From Rhizobium sp. L1K21 (GTDB lineage: Bacteria > Pseudomonadota > Alphaproteobacteria > Rhizobiales > Rhizobiaceae): DNA of 64,000 bases. The position numbers and the translations under genes are program-made. Positions 46,227 to 57,782 of this stretch are shown here, piece after piece. The notes under the pieces were generated by a model that did not search any database, was not told where the DNA came from, and worked only from the letters and a program-made list of their open reading frames with translations. The stretch covers positions 2,472,698-2,536,697 of the forward strand of contig NZ_JAMXLE010000001.1 of NCBI RefSeq assembly GCF_024055895.1, read 5' to 3'. How positions within the stretch are numbered: position 1 is the first letter of the stretch; each line of letters begins with the position of its first letter.

Positions 46227-46841
46227 TTAGAACACGTTGAGGGGATCCCACCACTTCTTGCCCTGTTGGGCGGCTTCGGCCTCTTTCTTGCGGCGCTTTT
46301 CCTTCACTTTTTCGCTCTCGCCGAGATCGGTGAGAACAGACGGATCGGAAACGCGGCGATAGTCCTTCGGGGGATCGACCAAACTGCGGCGACCCGTACT
46401 TGCACCCTGGGCGTTGCGCTGCTGGCTGTAGGCGTCCTTCTGCTGCTGCACGCCAAGCTGACTCATGGTGCTTTTCTGGCGAATCAGGGTGTTGGCGCGA
46501 TCACCATCGTTAGCTTCGGTTGCTTCCTTGCGCAGACGCTTGCGCAGTTCCTCGGGGCTTTCGACCCAGTTCGGATTGTTTTCGCGGTTGGCAAGCGATT
46601 GCTGCGGCTCGACCAGAGCCAACTGGCTCTCGCTCGGCACGACAAGCTCCGGACGCGGCTTGTAAGCGATGTTCTTTTCTTCCTGTGGCGCGCCAACAGC
46701 GACGGCGTTGCCCACATCGTCAAGCAACTGTTCGGCAGCAGACTTGTCCGTGCCGTAGGTCGGGCTCATGCAACCTGCCAACGGAAACGTGCCCGCAGCA
46801 ATGATAAACAGCCCGGTACCAACTCTGAACAAATGCTTCAT
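46227..46841 (-). CDS. Putative lipoprotein of unknown function
   Basis: 204 aa. The signal peptide is MKHLFRVGTGLFIIAAGTFP with lipobox LAGC at residue ~25, so the mature protein should be lipidated and, with Met/Ser at +2/+3, sorted to the outer membrane. The rest is hydrophilic, with charged and Gln-rich stretches (QQQKDAYSQQRNAQ; KEKRRKKEAEAAQQGKKWWDP), probably largely disordered. I do not recognise a domain. Similar lipoproteins lie next to ileS in other Rhizobiales, as far as I recall. The start at 46841 (MKHLF) is preferred to 46850 for the signal peptide. It ends in WWDPLNVF. Confidence 0.78.
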   Translation of the reverse strand: MKHLFRVGTGLFIIAAGTFPLAGCMSPTYGTDKSAAEQLLDDVGNAVAVGAPQEEKNIAYKPRPELVVPSESQLALVEPQQSLANRENNPNWVESPEELRKRLRKEATEANDGDRANTLIRQKSTMSQLGVQQQKDAYSQQRNAQGASTGRRSLVDPPKDYRRVSDPSVLTDLGESEKVKEKRRKKEAEAAQQGKKWWDPLNVF

Positions 46842-46928
46842 AAATCCCAAACCTCCGGCGGTTTTTCCGCCAACGCCCTCAAGCTTACGAAGCCCTGCTC
46901 CGTAAATCCGGCCATTTTCGGGCGGAAA

Positions 46929-46966
46929 ATACCGGATGAGGCCACAAAAGGCAATTCATCCGGTAT
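46929..46966 (-). terminator. Probable terminator after ileS
   Basis: An 11-bp inverted repeat ATACCGGATGA (46929-46939) / TCATCCGGTAT (46956-46966) lies 30 bases beyond the ileS stop. On the minus strand it is followed by TTTTCC. It could also lie in the promoter of the lipoprotein gene. The T tract is short. Confidence 0.6.
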
Positions 46967-46995
46967 ATCCTTTGCTTTTATCAATAAATGCGGGC

Positions 46996-49950
46996 TTAGC
47001 CGGCGGCCAGCTCGCGCAGGGCCGCGGCATCACGGGCAGATACGTCGGGGTATTCCGCATCGGAGCCCACGTCCTTGGTGACCTTCCAGGAACGCGCGCA
47101 TTTTCTGCCTTCGGCCAATTGAGGCTCGACAGAAACCTTGGCCACATCATCGAGACGGAATGCAGAGGATGGACCTTCTGCATTATCGACCACGATATCG
47201 GATGTGATGCAGATTTCTGCAAAGTCCTGGCCCTGCAGTGCGGCATAGAGGTCCGGATCGGCCACGTGAACGACAGGCGCTGCTTCCAGCGACGAGCCGA
47301 TGCGCTTTTCGCGGCGTTCGACTTCCAGCGCGCCGGTGACGACGTAACGTACTTCGCGGATTTTCCTCCACTTGGCGGCGAGCGCGTCGTTCTGCCAATC
47401 GGCTGGAACATCCGGGAATTGCTCAAGGTGCACCGATTCTGCATTTGGATCGCGCGAGAGCCAGGCTTCTTCCATGGTGAAGACCAGCATCGGGGCGAGC
47501 CAGGTCACCAGGCAATCGAAGAGCTTGCGGATGACGAAGAGAGCCGAACGGCGCTTGATGGATGACGGCGCATCGCAATAAAGCGCATCCTTGCGGACGT
47601 CGAAATAGAAGGCCGATAGCTCGATATTGGCAAAATCGGTCAAAGCGCGGGTGATCTTCTTGAAATCGAAATTGTCGTAGCCTGAACGCACCAGCTTATC
47701 GAGTTCGTAAAGCCGATGCAGCATCAGCCGCTCCAGCTCCGGCATATCGGCAAGCGCGATATCCTCGCCCTTGTCATGCGCCAGCGTGCCGAGCATCCAG
47801 CGAACGGTGTTTCTGAGCTTGCGGTAGGTATCGACATTGGTCTGGATCACGTTCTTGCCCAGACGCTGATCTTCCGAATAGTCCGTCGTCATCACCCAGA
47901 GGCGCAGGATATCGGCACCAAACTGCTTCATCACCTCCTGCGGGACAACGGTGTTGCCCTTGGATTTCGACATTTTCTCGCCCTTCTCATCCATGGTAAA
48001 ACCATGGGTGACGACGGCGTTGTAAGGCGCACGGCCACGGGTGGCGCAGCTTTCCAGAAGCGAGGAATGAAACCAGCCGCGATGCTGGTCGGAGCCTTCG
48101 AGATAAACATCCGCCGGCCATTTGAGGTCCGGGCGGTCTTCCAGCGTGAACGTGTGGGTCGATCCTGAATCGAACCAGACGTCGAGAATGTCGCGCACCT
48201 GCTTCCATTCTTCAGGGTCGTATTTGGAACCCAGGAAACGCTCTGCCGCGCCCGGCGCAAACCAGGCATCGGCTCCTTCTGCCTCGAAGGCTTCCAGGAT
48301 GCGTGCATTGACCTCGTCATCAACGAGAACCGTTCCATCTTCCTTGGCAAAGATGGCGATTGGAACACCCCAGGCGCGCTGGCGCGAGAGAACCCAATCC
48401 GGGCGCTGCTCGATCATGCCGCGCAGGCGGTTCTGACCGATGGCCGGTACGAAGCGGGTGTCATCGATGGCCTTCAGCGCGCGCGTGCGCAGTGTCGATC
48501 CATCGCCGAAATCCTTGTCCATATAGACAAACCATTGCGGCGTGTTGCGGAAGATGATCGGCTTCTTGGAGCGCCAGGAATGCGGATAGTCGTGCTTGAT
48601 GCGGCCACGGGCGAAAAGCTTGTCGGCGTCGATGAGCGCCTTGATGACGCGGTTGTTGGCGTCGCCCTTCTTGCCGTTGTCATCCATCACACGAGCAGGA
48701 CCACCTTCGGCATCGGGGCCGAAACCGGGCGCATCTTCGGTGTAGAAACCATCGTCGCCAACCGGGAACGGGATCTTGGTGTCGATACCGCGGGCTTCGA
48801 GTTCGCGCACCCGGTCCATCCAGGCTTCAAAGTCTTCGCGACCGTGCGAAGGTGCGGTGTGCACAAAGCCGGTACCGGCATCGTCGGTGACGTGATCGCC
48901 ATCCAAGAGCGGCACCTGGAAGTCGTAGCCGAGGTCAGCCAGCGGGTGGGCGCAGGTGATTGCGCCAAGTTCATCAGCACTGACATCGCGCAGGCGCTTG
49001 AATTCAAGCTTGGCCTTTTTGAACGAGTCTTCTGCCAGTGCATCGGCGAAGATCAGCTTCTCGCCCGGCTGCGGACCGAAATCGTTTTCGGCGGCAGTGA
49101 CTTCATAAAGGCCGTAATAGATGCGCGACGAATAGGAGATCGCGCGGTTGCCGGGAATGGTCCATGGAGTGGTCGTCCAGATGACGACATAGGCATCCAG
49201 CAAATCGGGATGGAATGCACCGAGATTGCGCTCAGCCGATTGCGCGTCGGCATCGGCGGGAGCCGTCAGTTCCACCACCGGAAACTTCACCCAGATCGTG
49301 TCGCTTTCGACCTCGTGATATTCCACTTCCGCCTCTGCCAGCGCGGTGCGCTCGACCACCGACCACATGATCGGCTTGGAGCCGCGGTAGAGCTGGCCCA
49401 TCTTGGCGATCTTGATCAGTTCGCCAGCGATGCGGGCTTCGGCGTGGAAATCCATTGTCGTATAAGGCTTTTCGAAATCGCCTTCGATGCCAAGACGCTT
49501 GAATTCCTCGGTCTGAACGTCGATCCAGCCTTGCGCAAATTCACGGCATTCCTTGCGGAATTCGTTGATTTCGACTTCGTCCTTGTTCTTGCCCTTGGCG
49601 CGGTAGGCTTCCTCGATCTTCCATTCGATCGGCAGGCCGTGGCAGTCCCAGCCGGGAACATAGTTCGAATCGAAACCACGCATCTGGAAGGAGCGGGTGA
49701 TGACATCCTTCAGGATCTTGTTCAGCGCGTGGCCGATATGGATGTTGCCGTTGGCATAGGGCGGGCCATCGTGGAGCACGTATTTCGGGCGGCCACTCGC
49801 GGAGGCGCGCAGCTTTTTATACATGTCCATTTCGCCCCAGCGGGCGACGATTTCCGGCTCTTTTTGCGGCAGGCCGCCACGCATGGGGAAATCCGTCTTC
49901 GGCAGGTAGAGCGTTTCGGAATAGTCAACTTTATCGTTGGTCTCGGTCAT
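46996..49950 (-). CDS. ileS: Isoleucyl-tRNA synthetase
   Basis: 984 aa, class I. The HIGH motif appears as [13 protein letters not shown] and the KMSKS loop as [10 protein letters not shown]. The editing domain (CP1) has [15 protein letters not shown] and the C-terminal anticodon-binding domain is normal. The final zinc-finger region that holds four Cys in E. coli IleS is eroded: it reads [15 protein letters not shown] ... [14 protein letters not shown], keeping only one Cys. This seems typical of Alphaproteobacteria. The upstream gap to the YeeE genes (49951-50245) contains weak inverted repeats and no gene. Confidence 0.97.
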   Translation of the reverse strand: MTETNDKVDYSETLYLPKTDFPMRGGLPQKEPEIVARWGEMDMYKKLRASASGRPKYVLHDGPPYANGNIHIGHALNKILKDVITRSFQMRGFDSNYVPGWDCHGLPIEWKIEEAYRAKGKNKDEVEINEFRKECREFAQGWIDVQTEEFKRLGIEGDFEKPYTTMDFHAEARIAGELIKIAKMGQLYRGSKPIMWSVVERTALAEAEVEYHEVESDTIWVKFPVVELTAPADADAQSAERNLGAFHPDLLDAYVVIWTTTPWTIPGNRAISYSSRIYYGLYEVTAAENDFGPQPGEKLIFADALAEDSFKKAKLEFKRLRDVSADELGAITCAHPLADLGYDFQVPLLDGDHVTDDAGTGFVHTAPSHGREDFEAWMDRVRELEARGIDTKIPFPVGDDGFYTEDAPGFGPDAEGGPARVMDDNGKKGDANNRVIKALIDADKLFARGRIKHDYPHSWRSKKPIIFRNTPQWFVYMDKDFGDGSTLRTRALKAIDDTRFVPAIGQNRLRGMIEQRPDWVLSRQRAWGVPIAIFAKEDGTVLVDDEVNARILEAFEAEGADAWFAPGAAERFLGSKYDPEEWKQVRDILDVWFDSGSTHTFTLEDRPDLKWPADVYLEGSDQHRGWFHSSLLESCATRGRAPYNAVVTHGFTMDEKGEKMSKSKGNTVVPQEVMKQFGADILRLWVMTTDYSEDQRLGKNVIQTNVDTYRKLRNTVRWMLGTLAHDKGEDIALADMPELERLMLHRLYELDKLVRSGYDNFDFKKITRALTDFANIELSAFYFDVRKDALYCDAPSSIKRRSALFVIRKLFDCLVTWLAPMLVFTMEEAWLSRDPNAESVHLEQFPDVPADWQNDALAAKWRKIREVRYVVTGALEVERREKRIGSSLEAAPVVHVADPDLYAALQGQDFAEICITSDIVVDNAEGPSSAFRLDDVAKVSVEPQLAEGRKCARSWKVTKDVGSDAEYPDVSARDAAALRELAAG

Positions 49951-50220
49951 CTGTTTTCAGGCCGTTCATCTGGTTGCGCCATATTTATAGGCGCCATGAT
50001 CATTGGATTCTTGAAGAATAGTGAGGGGGCGCGGGAAACAAGCGCCAAAATCCCGGACCCTCGGGCAGGCTCGAAAACGAGCGCCTCAAAGGGCCGGGCC
50101 AATAATTCGGATCGAAAATATCAACCGGCACATTGTCATAACGCCGGGTGTTTAGGCGTTTTTGCGAGAAAATAAAAGAGGGGATGCCAAAGTTTGTGCA
50201 CTCACCTGAAGAGCGGGCAA

Positions 50221-50240
50221 GAGGCCGCGGTTGCGGCCTC
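50221..50240 (-). terminator. Possible terminator after the YeeE/YedE pair
   Basis: A perfect 8-bp stem GAGGCCGC / GCGGCCTC with a four-base loop lies five bases past the stop codon of the second YeeE gene. On the minus strand it is followed by TTGCCC, so the T tract is poor. Confidence 0.45.
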
Positions 50241-50245
50241 CCAAC

Positions 50246-50689
50246 TCAGCTTGCCTGACGGCTTGCCGTGAAAAACTCCACACGGGTTGCAAAACGCGCA
50301 ATGGCAATTCCAACCAGCAAAGCGGCAACGAAGATGAAAGCCGAGCTATGGCCAAGACCGAGGGCGGGAATGGCCGCACCGGGGCAGAAACCGGCAATGC
50401 CCCAGCCAATGCCGAACGTGGCCGACCCACCCACCAGCTTGGCGTCCACCAGCTTTGCCTTGGGCAACACGAATTCACCGGTAAAGACCGGCTTGTTGCG
50501 CTTTCTGAAAATCAGCGCATAGCCTGGAATGGCGACCGAAAGTGCGCCGACCATGACCAGAAGCAGGCTCAGGTCAAATGGCCCCATGACATCAAAGAAG
50601 TTCAGCACCTTTGCCGGATTGGCCATGCCTGAAAAGGCGATGCCGGTTCCGAAGAGGGCTCCGATGAGATAAACGATAAGGTAGCGCAT
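50246..50689 (-). CDS. YeeE/YedE half-size sulfur transport protein (second subunit)
   Basis: 147 aa, about four hydrophobic segments (LIVYLIGALFGTGIAFSGM; LLLVMVGALSVAIPGYALIF; WGIAGFCPGAAIPALGLG). The FCPGAAI Cys and the GIAFSG motif fit the YeeE/YedE (DUF6691/TsuA-like) family, whose members take up thiosulfate or other reduced sulfur compounds. The start at 50689 overlaps the stop of the preceding half-gene by one base (TGATG), so the two are co-translated. The ORF extends upstream to 50800, but that part lies within the other gene. Confidence 0.87.
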   Translation of the reverse strand: MRYLIVYLIGALFGTGIAFSGMANPAKVLNFFDVMGPFDLSLLLVMVGALSVAIPGYALIFRKRNKPVFTGEFVLPKAKLVDAKLVGGSATFGIGWGIAGFCPGAAIPALGLGHSSAFIFVAALLVGIAIARFATRVEFFTASRQAS

Positions 50690-51117
50690 CAGATTGCACC
50701 TCCCAGAACATGGCGGATGAGATAGACGGTCACAAAACCGAAGACCATGAAGGTGGCCGTCGCGACAATGGAGCGCTTGGAAAATCGGGCAATGCCGCAA
50801 ATGCCATGGCCAGAGGTACAGCCCGAACCGATGGTGACGCCGATACCGGTGACAATGCCGCCAATAATGAGAGCGGCTGTCGAGACCGGCACATCATATT
50901 CGATCTGCTGACCGGCAGCCTGCAGCAGAACAGGTGCGGAAATAGCACCTGCCAAAAAGGTTGCTTTCCATGCCCAGTCACGGTCAAACGGCGGCAGAAT
51001 ACCACCGATGATCGCTGTCATACCGGCAATCCGGCCCCAGAAATACATAAGCGCCACGGCAGCCAGCCCGATCAGTAGGCCGCCGCCGAGCGAGAGAATG
51101 GGGGTAAACTGAGTCAT
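50689..51117 (-). CDS. YeeE/YedE half-size sulfur transport protein (first subunit)
   Basis: 142 aa, about four hydrophobic segments with the family motif IGSGCTSGHGICGIARFSKRS. The conserved Cys is in SGCTSGHG. Together with the next half-gene it would make a full-length YeeE/YedE-type channel, which in E. coli is one chain. The start at ATG 51117 (MTQFTPI) gives a clean leader before the first helix. The 167-base gap to ribF shows no clear feature. I do not see a sulfurtransferase or ArsR/BigR regulator nearby. Confidence 0.88.
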   Translation of the reverse strand: MTQFTPILSLGGGLLIGLAAVALMYFWGRIAGMTAIIGGILPPFDRDWAWKATFLAGAISAPVLLQAAGQQIEYDVPVSTAALIIGGIVTGIGVTIGSGCTSGHGICGIARFSKRSIVATATFMVFGFVTVYLIRHVLGGAI

Positions 51118-51284
51118 GCGTATCACTCCGCACATTCATTCAAGATTGAAATCAATGATAAGGCCTGGCCGGACAAAACATAGGATTGGCGTTATGTTTT
51201 TGGACCAGGCCGGGAAATGCTTTTTCCTGACGTATAGATAAATTGGAATTTGTATCTGGCGCAGCCGAAAAGCTTTTTCCGGCG

Positions 51285-52265
51285 TCAGAAGCAGATCTTT
51301 TCGTCCAGCGCGCTTAAAGGCTTGACGCCGGAGAGAAGGCCGCGCGCTTCTTCCTTATCGATATTCATCTGATCGACCAGCGCTTCCAGCCCGTTGAACT
51401 TCAGCTCTTCGCGCAGATAGCCGAAGAAGGACACCGCGACCTGCTCGCCATAAAGGTCACCGTCGAAATCGAAAACGAAGGTTTCCAGAAGGGCTGCGCC
51501 TTCATCGTCGACTGTCGGGCGATGGCCATAGCTTGCAACGCCATCGTGCAGCGTGCCGTCTGCCCGGCGCAGGCGAACGGCATAGATACCCGGCTTCAGT
51601 TCGGCCCCTTCCGGCAGCACCATATTGGCGGTTGGAAAACCGAGCGTGCGGCCCAATTTCTTGCCATGGATCACCTCGCCCTCAACCGTGTACCGATAAC
51701 CCAGAAGCCCGGCTGCGAGGCTCAGGTCACCTTCGACAAGGCAATTGCGAATGCGGCTTGATGAGATCACATCGGTGTTTTCATCTCGGAAAGCATCGAC
51801 CAAAGTGACGCCGAAACCGTGGCGCTTGCCGGCTTCCATGAGATAGGCCGGGCCACCTTCCCTGCCCTTGCCGAAATGGAAGTCGAAACCGGTGACCACG
51901 TGGGCGGCATGCAGCCAGTCTCTGAGTATGGAGGTTATGAACGCTTCGGCTGACAGCTGGGAAAAAGACCGATCAAAGGGGTATTCGACAACGCAGTGAT
52001 AGCCCAGAGCCTCGATCAGCCTTGCCTTCAGAGGTGCGGGCGTGATGCGAAACACCGGCTTATCGGGATTGAAGACTGAGCGCGGGTGCGGTTCGAATGT
52101 CAAAACGAGCGCCGGACAGTCTTTCTTTTCAGCCTCATCAAGGGCGCGTTGGAGCACCGTCTGATGACCGCGATGCACACCATCGAAATTACCGATTGCG
52201 ACGACGCCCCCTTTCAGGTGGTCGGGCAGTGGCTCTCTCTCTTCGTTGCGATGAAAGACTGTCAT
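51285..52265 (-). CDS. ribF: Bifunctional riboflavin kinase / FMN adenylyltransferase
   Basis: 326 aa. The N-terminal FAD synthetase domain has AIGNFDGVHRGHQTVLQ, the nucleotidyl-transfer HxGH-like motif (GVHRGH), and SSRIRNCLVEG. The C-terminal riboflavin kinase domain has GRTLGFPTANMVLPEG with the PTAN motif and ETFVFDFDGDLYG. It makes FMN and FAD from riboflavin. The ATG at 52265 has GGTGAT just before it. A start at 52298 is possible but would overlap the HAD hydrolase gene. Confidence 0.95.
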   Translation of the reverse strand: MTVFHRNEEREPLPDHLKGGVVAIGNFDGVHRGHQTVLQRALDEAEKKDCPALVLTFEPHPRSVFNPDKPVFRITPAPLKARLIEALGYHCVVEYPFDRSFSQLSAEAFITSILRDWLHAAHVVTGFDFHFGKGREGGPAYLMEAGKRHGFGVTLVDAFRDENTDVISSSRIRNCLVEGDLSLAAGLLGYRYTVEGEVIHGKKLGRTLGFPTANMVLPEGAELKPGIYAVRLRRADGTLHDGVASYGHRPTVDDEGAALLETFVFDFDGDLYGEQVAVSFFGYLREELKFNGLEALVDQMNIDKEEARGLLSGVKPLSALDEKICF

Positions 52266-52273
52266 ATCACCAT

Positions 52274-53122
52274 TCACGCCAATCGGGGCATCCACCATTT
52301 CGGGCTTGCCTTTTCCCTTGCCAGATATGCGGTGAGCGCCTGTTCATCCGTCTTGCCGGCAACCGTATATTCGCCCGCATGGATGCCGCCGCTGATATAG
52401 AGAAGGTCGAGCCCGGCATCCAGCGCGCCGCGCACATCAGTCGGCATGCCATCGCCGATGGCCAGGACGCGCGATTTGTCCACCGGCCCCCTGACCTCCT
52501 GGGCAACGGCCATAGCCTCTACGTAGATCGGCGAATGCGGCTTGCCGGCAATGCGCGTCTCGCCGCCCATCTGGCTGTAAAGCGCGGCAACCGCGCCTGC
52601 ACAGGGGATGAGCCGGTGGCCGCGCTCGACGATGAGATCGGGATTGGCGCAAATGAGCGGCACATCGCGTGCGATGAAATCGGCGAGCATATCGCGGTAA
52701 TCTTCCGGCTGTTCTGTTTCATCATCAAAAAAGCCGGTGCAGACCACGGACGTCGCCTCTTGCGCGCCGACGACCTCGACGTCAAGACCGTCGAAAAGCG
52801 GCATGTCGCGCTCCGGGCCCAGAAGGAAGACTTTGTCCGGGCCTTCGGCAATCAGGTGGCGGGTCACATCGCCAGAGGTGACGATGCGGTCATAGGCGCT
52901 TGAAGGAACGCCGATCAGTTCCAGCTGAGCCGTCACGCCATCCTGCGGACGCGGCGAATTGGTAATCAGCACGACACTGGTGCCGCCTGCGCGGGCCTTG
53001 GAGAGTGCCTCGCCGGCCAGAGGAAATGCATCGATCCCGTTGTGCAGCACGCCCCAGACATCGCATAGGATGAGGTCGTAATTGCCGCAAACCTCGGAAA
53101 GATTATCGATTCTGTCGGCCAT
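52274..53122 (-). CDS. TIGR01459-family HAD-type hydrolase (NagD-like)
   Basis: 282 aa with HAD IIA architecture: motif I ILCDVWGVLHNGIDAF (Asp then VWGV as in NagD/AraL-type), motif II VLITNSPRPQDG, motif III region GKPHSPIYVEAM, and motif IV VLAIGDGMPTDVRGAL. It probably dephosphorylates a sugar or nucleotide. It precedes ribF by eight bases, so the two are likely co-transcribed. HAD enzymes of this kind can act as the FMN or 5-amino-6-ribitylamino phosphatase, but a role in flavin synthesis is only a guess from position. Confidence 0.9.
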   Translation of the reverse strand: MADRIDNLSEVCGNYDLILCDVWGVLHNGIDAFPLAGEALSKARAGGTSVVLITNSPRPQDGVTAQLELIGVPSSAYDRIVTSGDVTRHLIAEGPDKVFLLGPERDMPLFDGLDVEVVGAQEATSVVCTGFFDDETEQPEDYRDMLADFIARDVPLICANPDLIVERGHRLIPCAGAVAALYSQMGGETRIAGKPHSPIYVEAMAVAQEVRGPVDKSRVLAIGDGMPTDVRGALDAGLDLLYISGGIHAGEYTVAGKTDEQALTAYLAREKASPKWWMPRLA

Positions 53123-53290
53123 TCGCCTCACCTTCGCATTCCTGGACGCAGCTCAAATCGCAAACGGGCGGGCGCTTGGCAAGTGAAAAAGCGACTCATG
53201 CCGCCGCCCACAATGCAACGCTGCGGGAACTTCTTCTTTGTTGATGCATTTACTTTGCGTCGGAGATTGAAATCAAAAGCGGAATTCAAC

Positions 53291-53443
53291 ATGCAATCCA
53301 AATCAAACGCACTTTATTTCATTGTCGGGGCCCTTGTCGTCGTTATCGCGGGCATGGGCTATTACATTTACGATCAGCAGAAAGATGACGGGACCGTGAG
53401 CCTGAAGATCGGCGAAGGCGGTGTCTCCGTCGAGAAAAACTGA
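53291..53443 (+). CDS. Small single-pass membrane protein, 50 aa
   Basis: MQSKSNALYFIVGALVVVIA, then GMGYYIYDQQKDDGTVSLKIGEGGVSVEKN. One hydrophobic helix (residues 9-26) is followed by a short charged tail. The ORF opens earlier at 53183, but the first 36 residues are implausible, and ATG 53291 has a GGAATTCA site nearby. Its function is unknown. Similar ~50-residue proteins with the ISLKIG-EGGVSVEK tail are common in Rhizobiales as I recall. It is convergent with chrA. Confidence 0.65.
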   Translation: MQSKSNALYFIVGALVVVIAGMGYYIYDQQKDDGTVSLKIGEGGVSVEKN

Positions 53444-53469
53444 CAAGCAATCACCCGGTGCCCGGCGCA

Positions 53470-54840
53470 TCAGATCTGGGCACCGAGAACAGCCTGAAAT
53501 ACAAGCCCCGCCAAAGCGCATAGACCGAGAACGGTCAGAACCCCGCGCCTAAACCCGAAAATCAGGATTGATGCGACGGCCGTCAGCACGAGCGCCGGAA
53601 GGTTCAGGCTTTCCCATTGAGGCAATGGCACGTGCAGCCATCCGCCTGCAAAGACGGGCGACCAGCTCTGCAGATCGGCAAAAAGGACGTGGAGCGCAAA
53701 CCATACCGCGAGATTGAGGATGACACCGACCACGGCGGCGGTGATCATGGACAGTGCGGCTGACAGCGCCGGTCTGCTGCGCAAGCGTTCGACATAGGGT
53801 GCGCCGGCGAGAATCCAGATGAAACTGGGAACGAAGGTTGCCCAGGCGGTGATGAAGGCACCCACCACACCTGCGGCCAGAGGCGGCAGCGCGCCGGCAT
53901 CCCTGAATGCGGCGAGAAAGCCTGTGAAGCTGAGAACAAGAACCAAAGGACCGGGCGTCGTTTCGGCCAGCGCCAGGCCATCCAGCATCTCGCCGGGTTT
54001 GAGCCAGTGATAATGTTCGACCGCCATCTGCGCGACATAGGACAGGACCGCATAGGCACCGCCGAATGTGACCAGCGCCATCTTGGAATAGAACGCGAAG
54101 ATATCGGAATAAGCGCCCTGCGGCGCAAAGATCAGAAGGAAGGCGAAGGGTGCCTGCCAAATCACGGTCCAGACCAATGCCTGCAGCAATTGGCGCGGCC
54201 AAAGGCGGTGCGCCTCGTTTTCAGTGCTCGCCCCCTTTATCTCGTCAGACCGGGAACGAGTTGGGTTTGCCAAGAGGAAACCAATGACGCCCGCGGCGAG
54301 AACGACGGCAGGAAACGGCACATTGAAAAAGAAAAGCGCGATGAAGGAGACGACGGCAACAGAAATGTGAAGCGGTGTTTTCAGCGCACGCCGGCCAATG
54401 CGCCAGCAAGCGTCGGCGACAATGGCAAGTACGGCCGCTTTCATTCCAAAGAAGAGTGCGGCCAGCCAGACACTTTGATGCAGGGTGGCATAGGCAATTG
54501 AAAGCGCCAGGATGACCAAAAAGCCGGGCAGTACGAACAGCAATCCAGCAATGAGCCCGCCGCGCCAGCCATGCAGGAGCCAGCCGATATAGGTTGCCAG
54601 CTGCTGCGCCTCTGGACCGGGCAGCAGCATGCAATAGTTCAGCGCATGCAGATATTTTTCCTCCGAAAGCCAGCGCTTTTCCTCCACCACGATGCGATGC
54701 ATGAGGGCGATCTGGCCGGCGGGGCCACCAAAGCTCAGGAGGCCTATTTTGACCCATACACGAAAGGATTCGGACGCATCAGGATGAATTGTGCCTTGGC
54801 GTTTCAGGGGCTCTGTTGGGGACATGCGGACCGGTGACAT
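53470..54840 (-). CDS. chrA: Chromate efflux transporter
   Basis: 456 aa, long-chain (duplicated) CHR family. The N-terminal half has KIGLLSFGGPAGQIALMHR, the signature GLLPGPEAQQLATYIGW as MLLPGPEAQQLATYIGW, and the second half has FYSKMALVTFGGAYAVLSY with LALAETTPGPLVLVLSFTGFLA. About ten hydrophobic segments fit. It exports chromate and perhaps sulfate-like anions. No chrB/chrR is adjacent. The ATG at 54840 is preferred; 54825 and 54876 are also in frame. It diverges from groES across a 240-base regulatory region. Confidence 0.93.
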   Translation of the reverse strand: MSPVRMSPTEPLKRQGTIHPDASESFRVWVKIGLLSFGGPAGQIALMHRIVVEEKRWLSEEKYLHALNYCMLLPGPEAQQLATYIGWLLHGWRGGLIAGLLFVLPGFLVILALSIAYATLHQSVWLAALFFGMKAAVLAIVADACWRIGRRALKTPLHISVAVVSFIALFFFNVPFPAVVLAAGVIGFLLANPTRSRSDEIKGASTENEAHRLWPRQLLQALVWTVIWQAPFAFLLIFAPQGAYSDIFAFYSKMALVTFGGAYAVLSYVAQMAVEHYHWLKPGEMLDGLALAETTPGPLVLVLSFTGFLAAFRDAGALPPLAAGVVGAFITAWATFVPSFIWILAGAPYVERLRSRPALSAALSMITAAVVGVILNLAVWFALHVLFADLQSWSPVFAGGWLHVPLPQWESLNLPALVLTAVASILIFGFRRGVLTVLGLCALAGLVFQAVLGAQI

Positions 54841-54953
54841 TTCTGTAATCGTCCCATGATAACAGACATTCGACACATTATTATGTCGGTCATTGCTCGC
54901 GTTAACCGCGTTGCGGACTTACGTTCCGATGTCGATTTTTTTTGGCGAGAACG

Positions 54954-54985
54954 CTTGACTCTCTATCGCACCGCTCCTATCTCCG
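54954..54985 (+). promoter_or_regulatory. Sigma-32 (RpoH) heat-shock promoter of groESL
   Basis: CTTG (54954-54957) and CCTATCTCCG (54976-54985), separated by 18 bases, match the alphaproteobacterial RpoH consensus CTTG-N17/18-CYTATNTNNG at every position. It lies seven bases before the CIRCE element, so HrcA bound there would block transcription. Confidence 0.9.
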
Positions 54986-54991
54986 TGGCCG

Positions 54992-55018
54992 TTAGCACTC
55001 TTCAGGAGTGAGTGCTAA
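54992..55018 (+). promoter_or_regulatory. CIRCE operator (HrcA-binding site)
   Basis: TTAGCACTC (54992-55000), nine bases, GAGTGCTAA (55010-55018): a perfect CIRCE inverted repeat 63 bases before the groES start. HrcA represses the operon at normal temperature and releases it when GroEL is occupied by unfolded protein. Confidence 0.97.
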
Positions 55019-55080
55019 CAAACATCCAAGGCAGGCAATTCATACCTGCGTAATGTCATTTGAGTGAGGGATCCAAGAGA

Positions 55081-55377
55081 ATGGCAAACATTTCTTTCCG
55101 TCCGCTCCACGACCGCGTTGTTGTACGCCGTGTGGAATCCGAAGAAAAGACCAAGGGCGGCATCATCATTCCCGACACCGCCAAGGAAAAGCCCGCTGAA
55201 GGCGAAATCGTCGCTGTCGGCAACGGCGCTCGCAACGACAAGGGCGAAGTTGTAGCCCTCGACGTCAAGGCCGGCGACCGCGTTCTGTTTGGCAAGTGGT
55301 CCGGTACTGAAGTCAAGATCGACGGCGAAGACCTTCTGATCATGAAGGAAGCCGACATCATGGGCATTATCGGCTGA
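55081..55377 (+). CDS. groES: Co-chaperonin GroES
   Basis: 98 aa. [32 protein letters not shown] (the mobile loop that contacts GroEL), and [13 protein letters not shown] with the C-terminal [19 protein letters not shown] match GroES. It caps GroEL for ATP-dependent folding. The ATG at 55081 is preceded by AAGAGA. GroEL follows 67 bases later in the same operon. Control is dual, by RpoH and CIRCE. Confidence 0.98.
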   Translation: MANISFRPLHDRVVVRRVESEEKTKGGIIIPDTAKEKPAEGEIVAVGNGARNDKGEVVALDVKAGDRVLFGKWSGTEVKIDGEDLLIMKEADIMGIIG

Positions 55378-55426
55378 TCACGCCGTTAACGTTGAACCTA
55401 ATCGAAGCTTGAAAATGGGCCATTGA

Positions 55427-57284
<1,858 letters not shown>

Positions 57285-57314
57285 AGTTATCCGATTTGCA
57301 TCGGTACATGTTGG

Positions 57315-57343
57315 GGGCGGTCTTCGGGCCGCCCTTTTCTTTT
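57315..57343 (+). terminator. Intrinsic terminator of the groESL operon
   Basis: An 8-bp stem GGGCGGTC / GGCCGCCC closes a UUCG tetraloop and is followed by TTTTCTTTT. It lies 233 bases past the groEL stop, beyond the duplicated hairpins. From there to the next gene (57363-57782) the sequence is AT-rich with one short hairpin (57497-57514), and I see no supported gene. Confidence 0.93.
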
Positions 57344-57782
57344 GCGCCCATGATCTAAAGTGGTTCAGACGCGAACGCGCGGGGTGCCATCACTATAATT
57401 CGTGATTGAGAAAGCACGCGTTATGGGCGATGAGACGGTCGCTTTACAGCTTGTTTTGATGCCTCTCTCTATGGTTTGGCATCCTTCAACGGCCAGCCGG
57501 CAAAACTGCCGGCAGGTCAGCTCCCAATTACATTGTTTCAAATTGGCACAATCGAGCGCCTATGATAAATTCAAAACCCTCCATAAACCTGTCAGAACGC
57601 AATTTTTCAGTTTCTCTCAAGTTAATTCCCTCATAAAATGTGAAAAATATTGCTCGGCAATGTTGCGGAAGACGCGAAATTGAAGATAAAAGCACACCTT
57701 GTGCGTTTATATAAAAATCCAATTTGGTCATTCTGAAGCAATCAATTGATTTGCAATACAGAAACACGTGGGGCGGTTTCTT

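Noticed and set aside
57544..57557. Sigma-54-like sequence TGGCACAATCGAGC upstream of the PAS-like gene
   Set aside because: The GG and GC are nine bases apart rather than ten, and the -12 element does not match TTGCA.
57402..57683. Plus-strand ORF of 93 residues after the groESL terminator
   Set aside because: It has no ribosome-binding site, an odd composition rich in Ser, Gln and Cys, and no recognisable fold. It sits in AT-rich sequence that looks intergenic.
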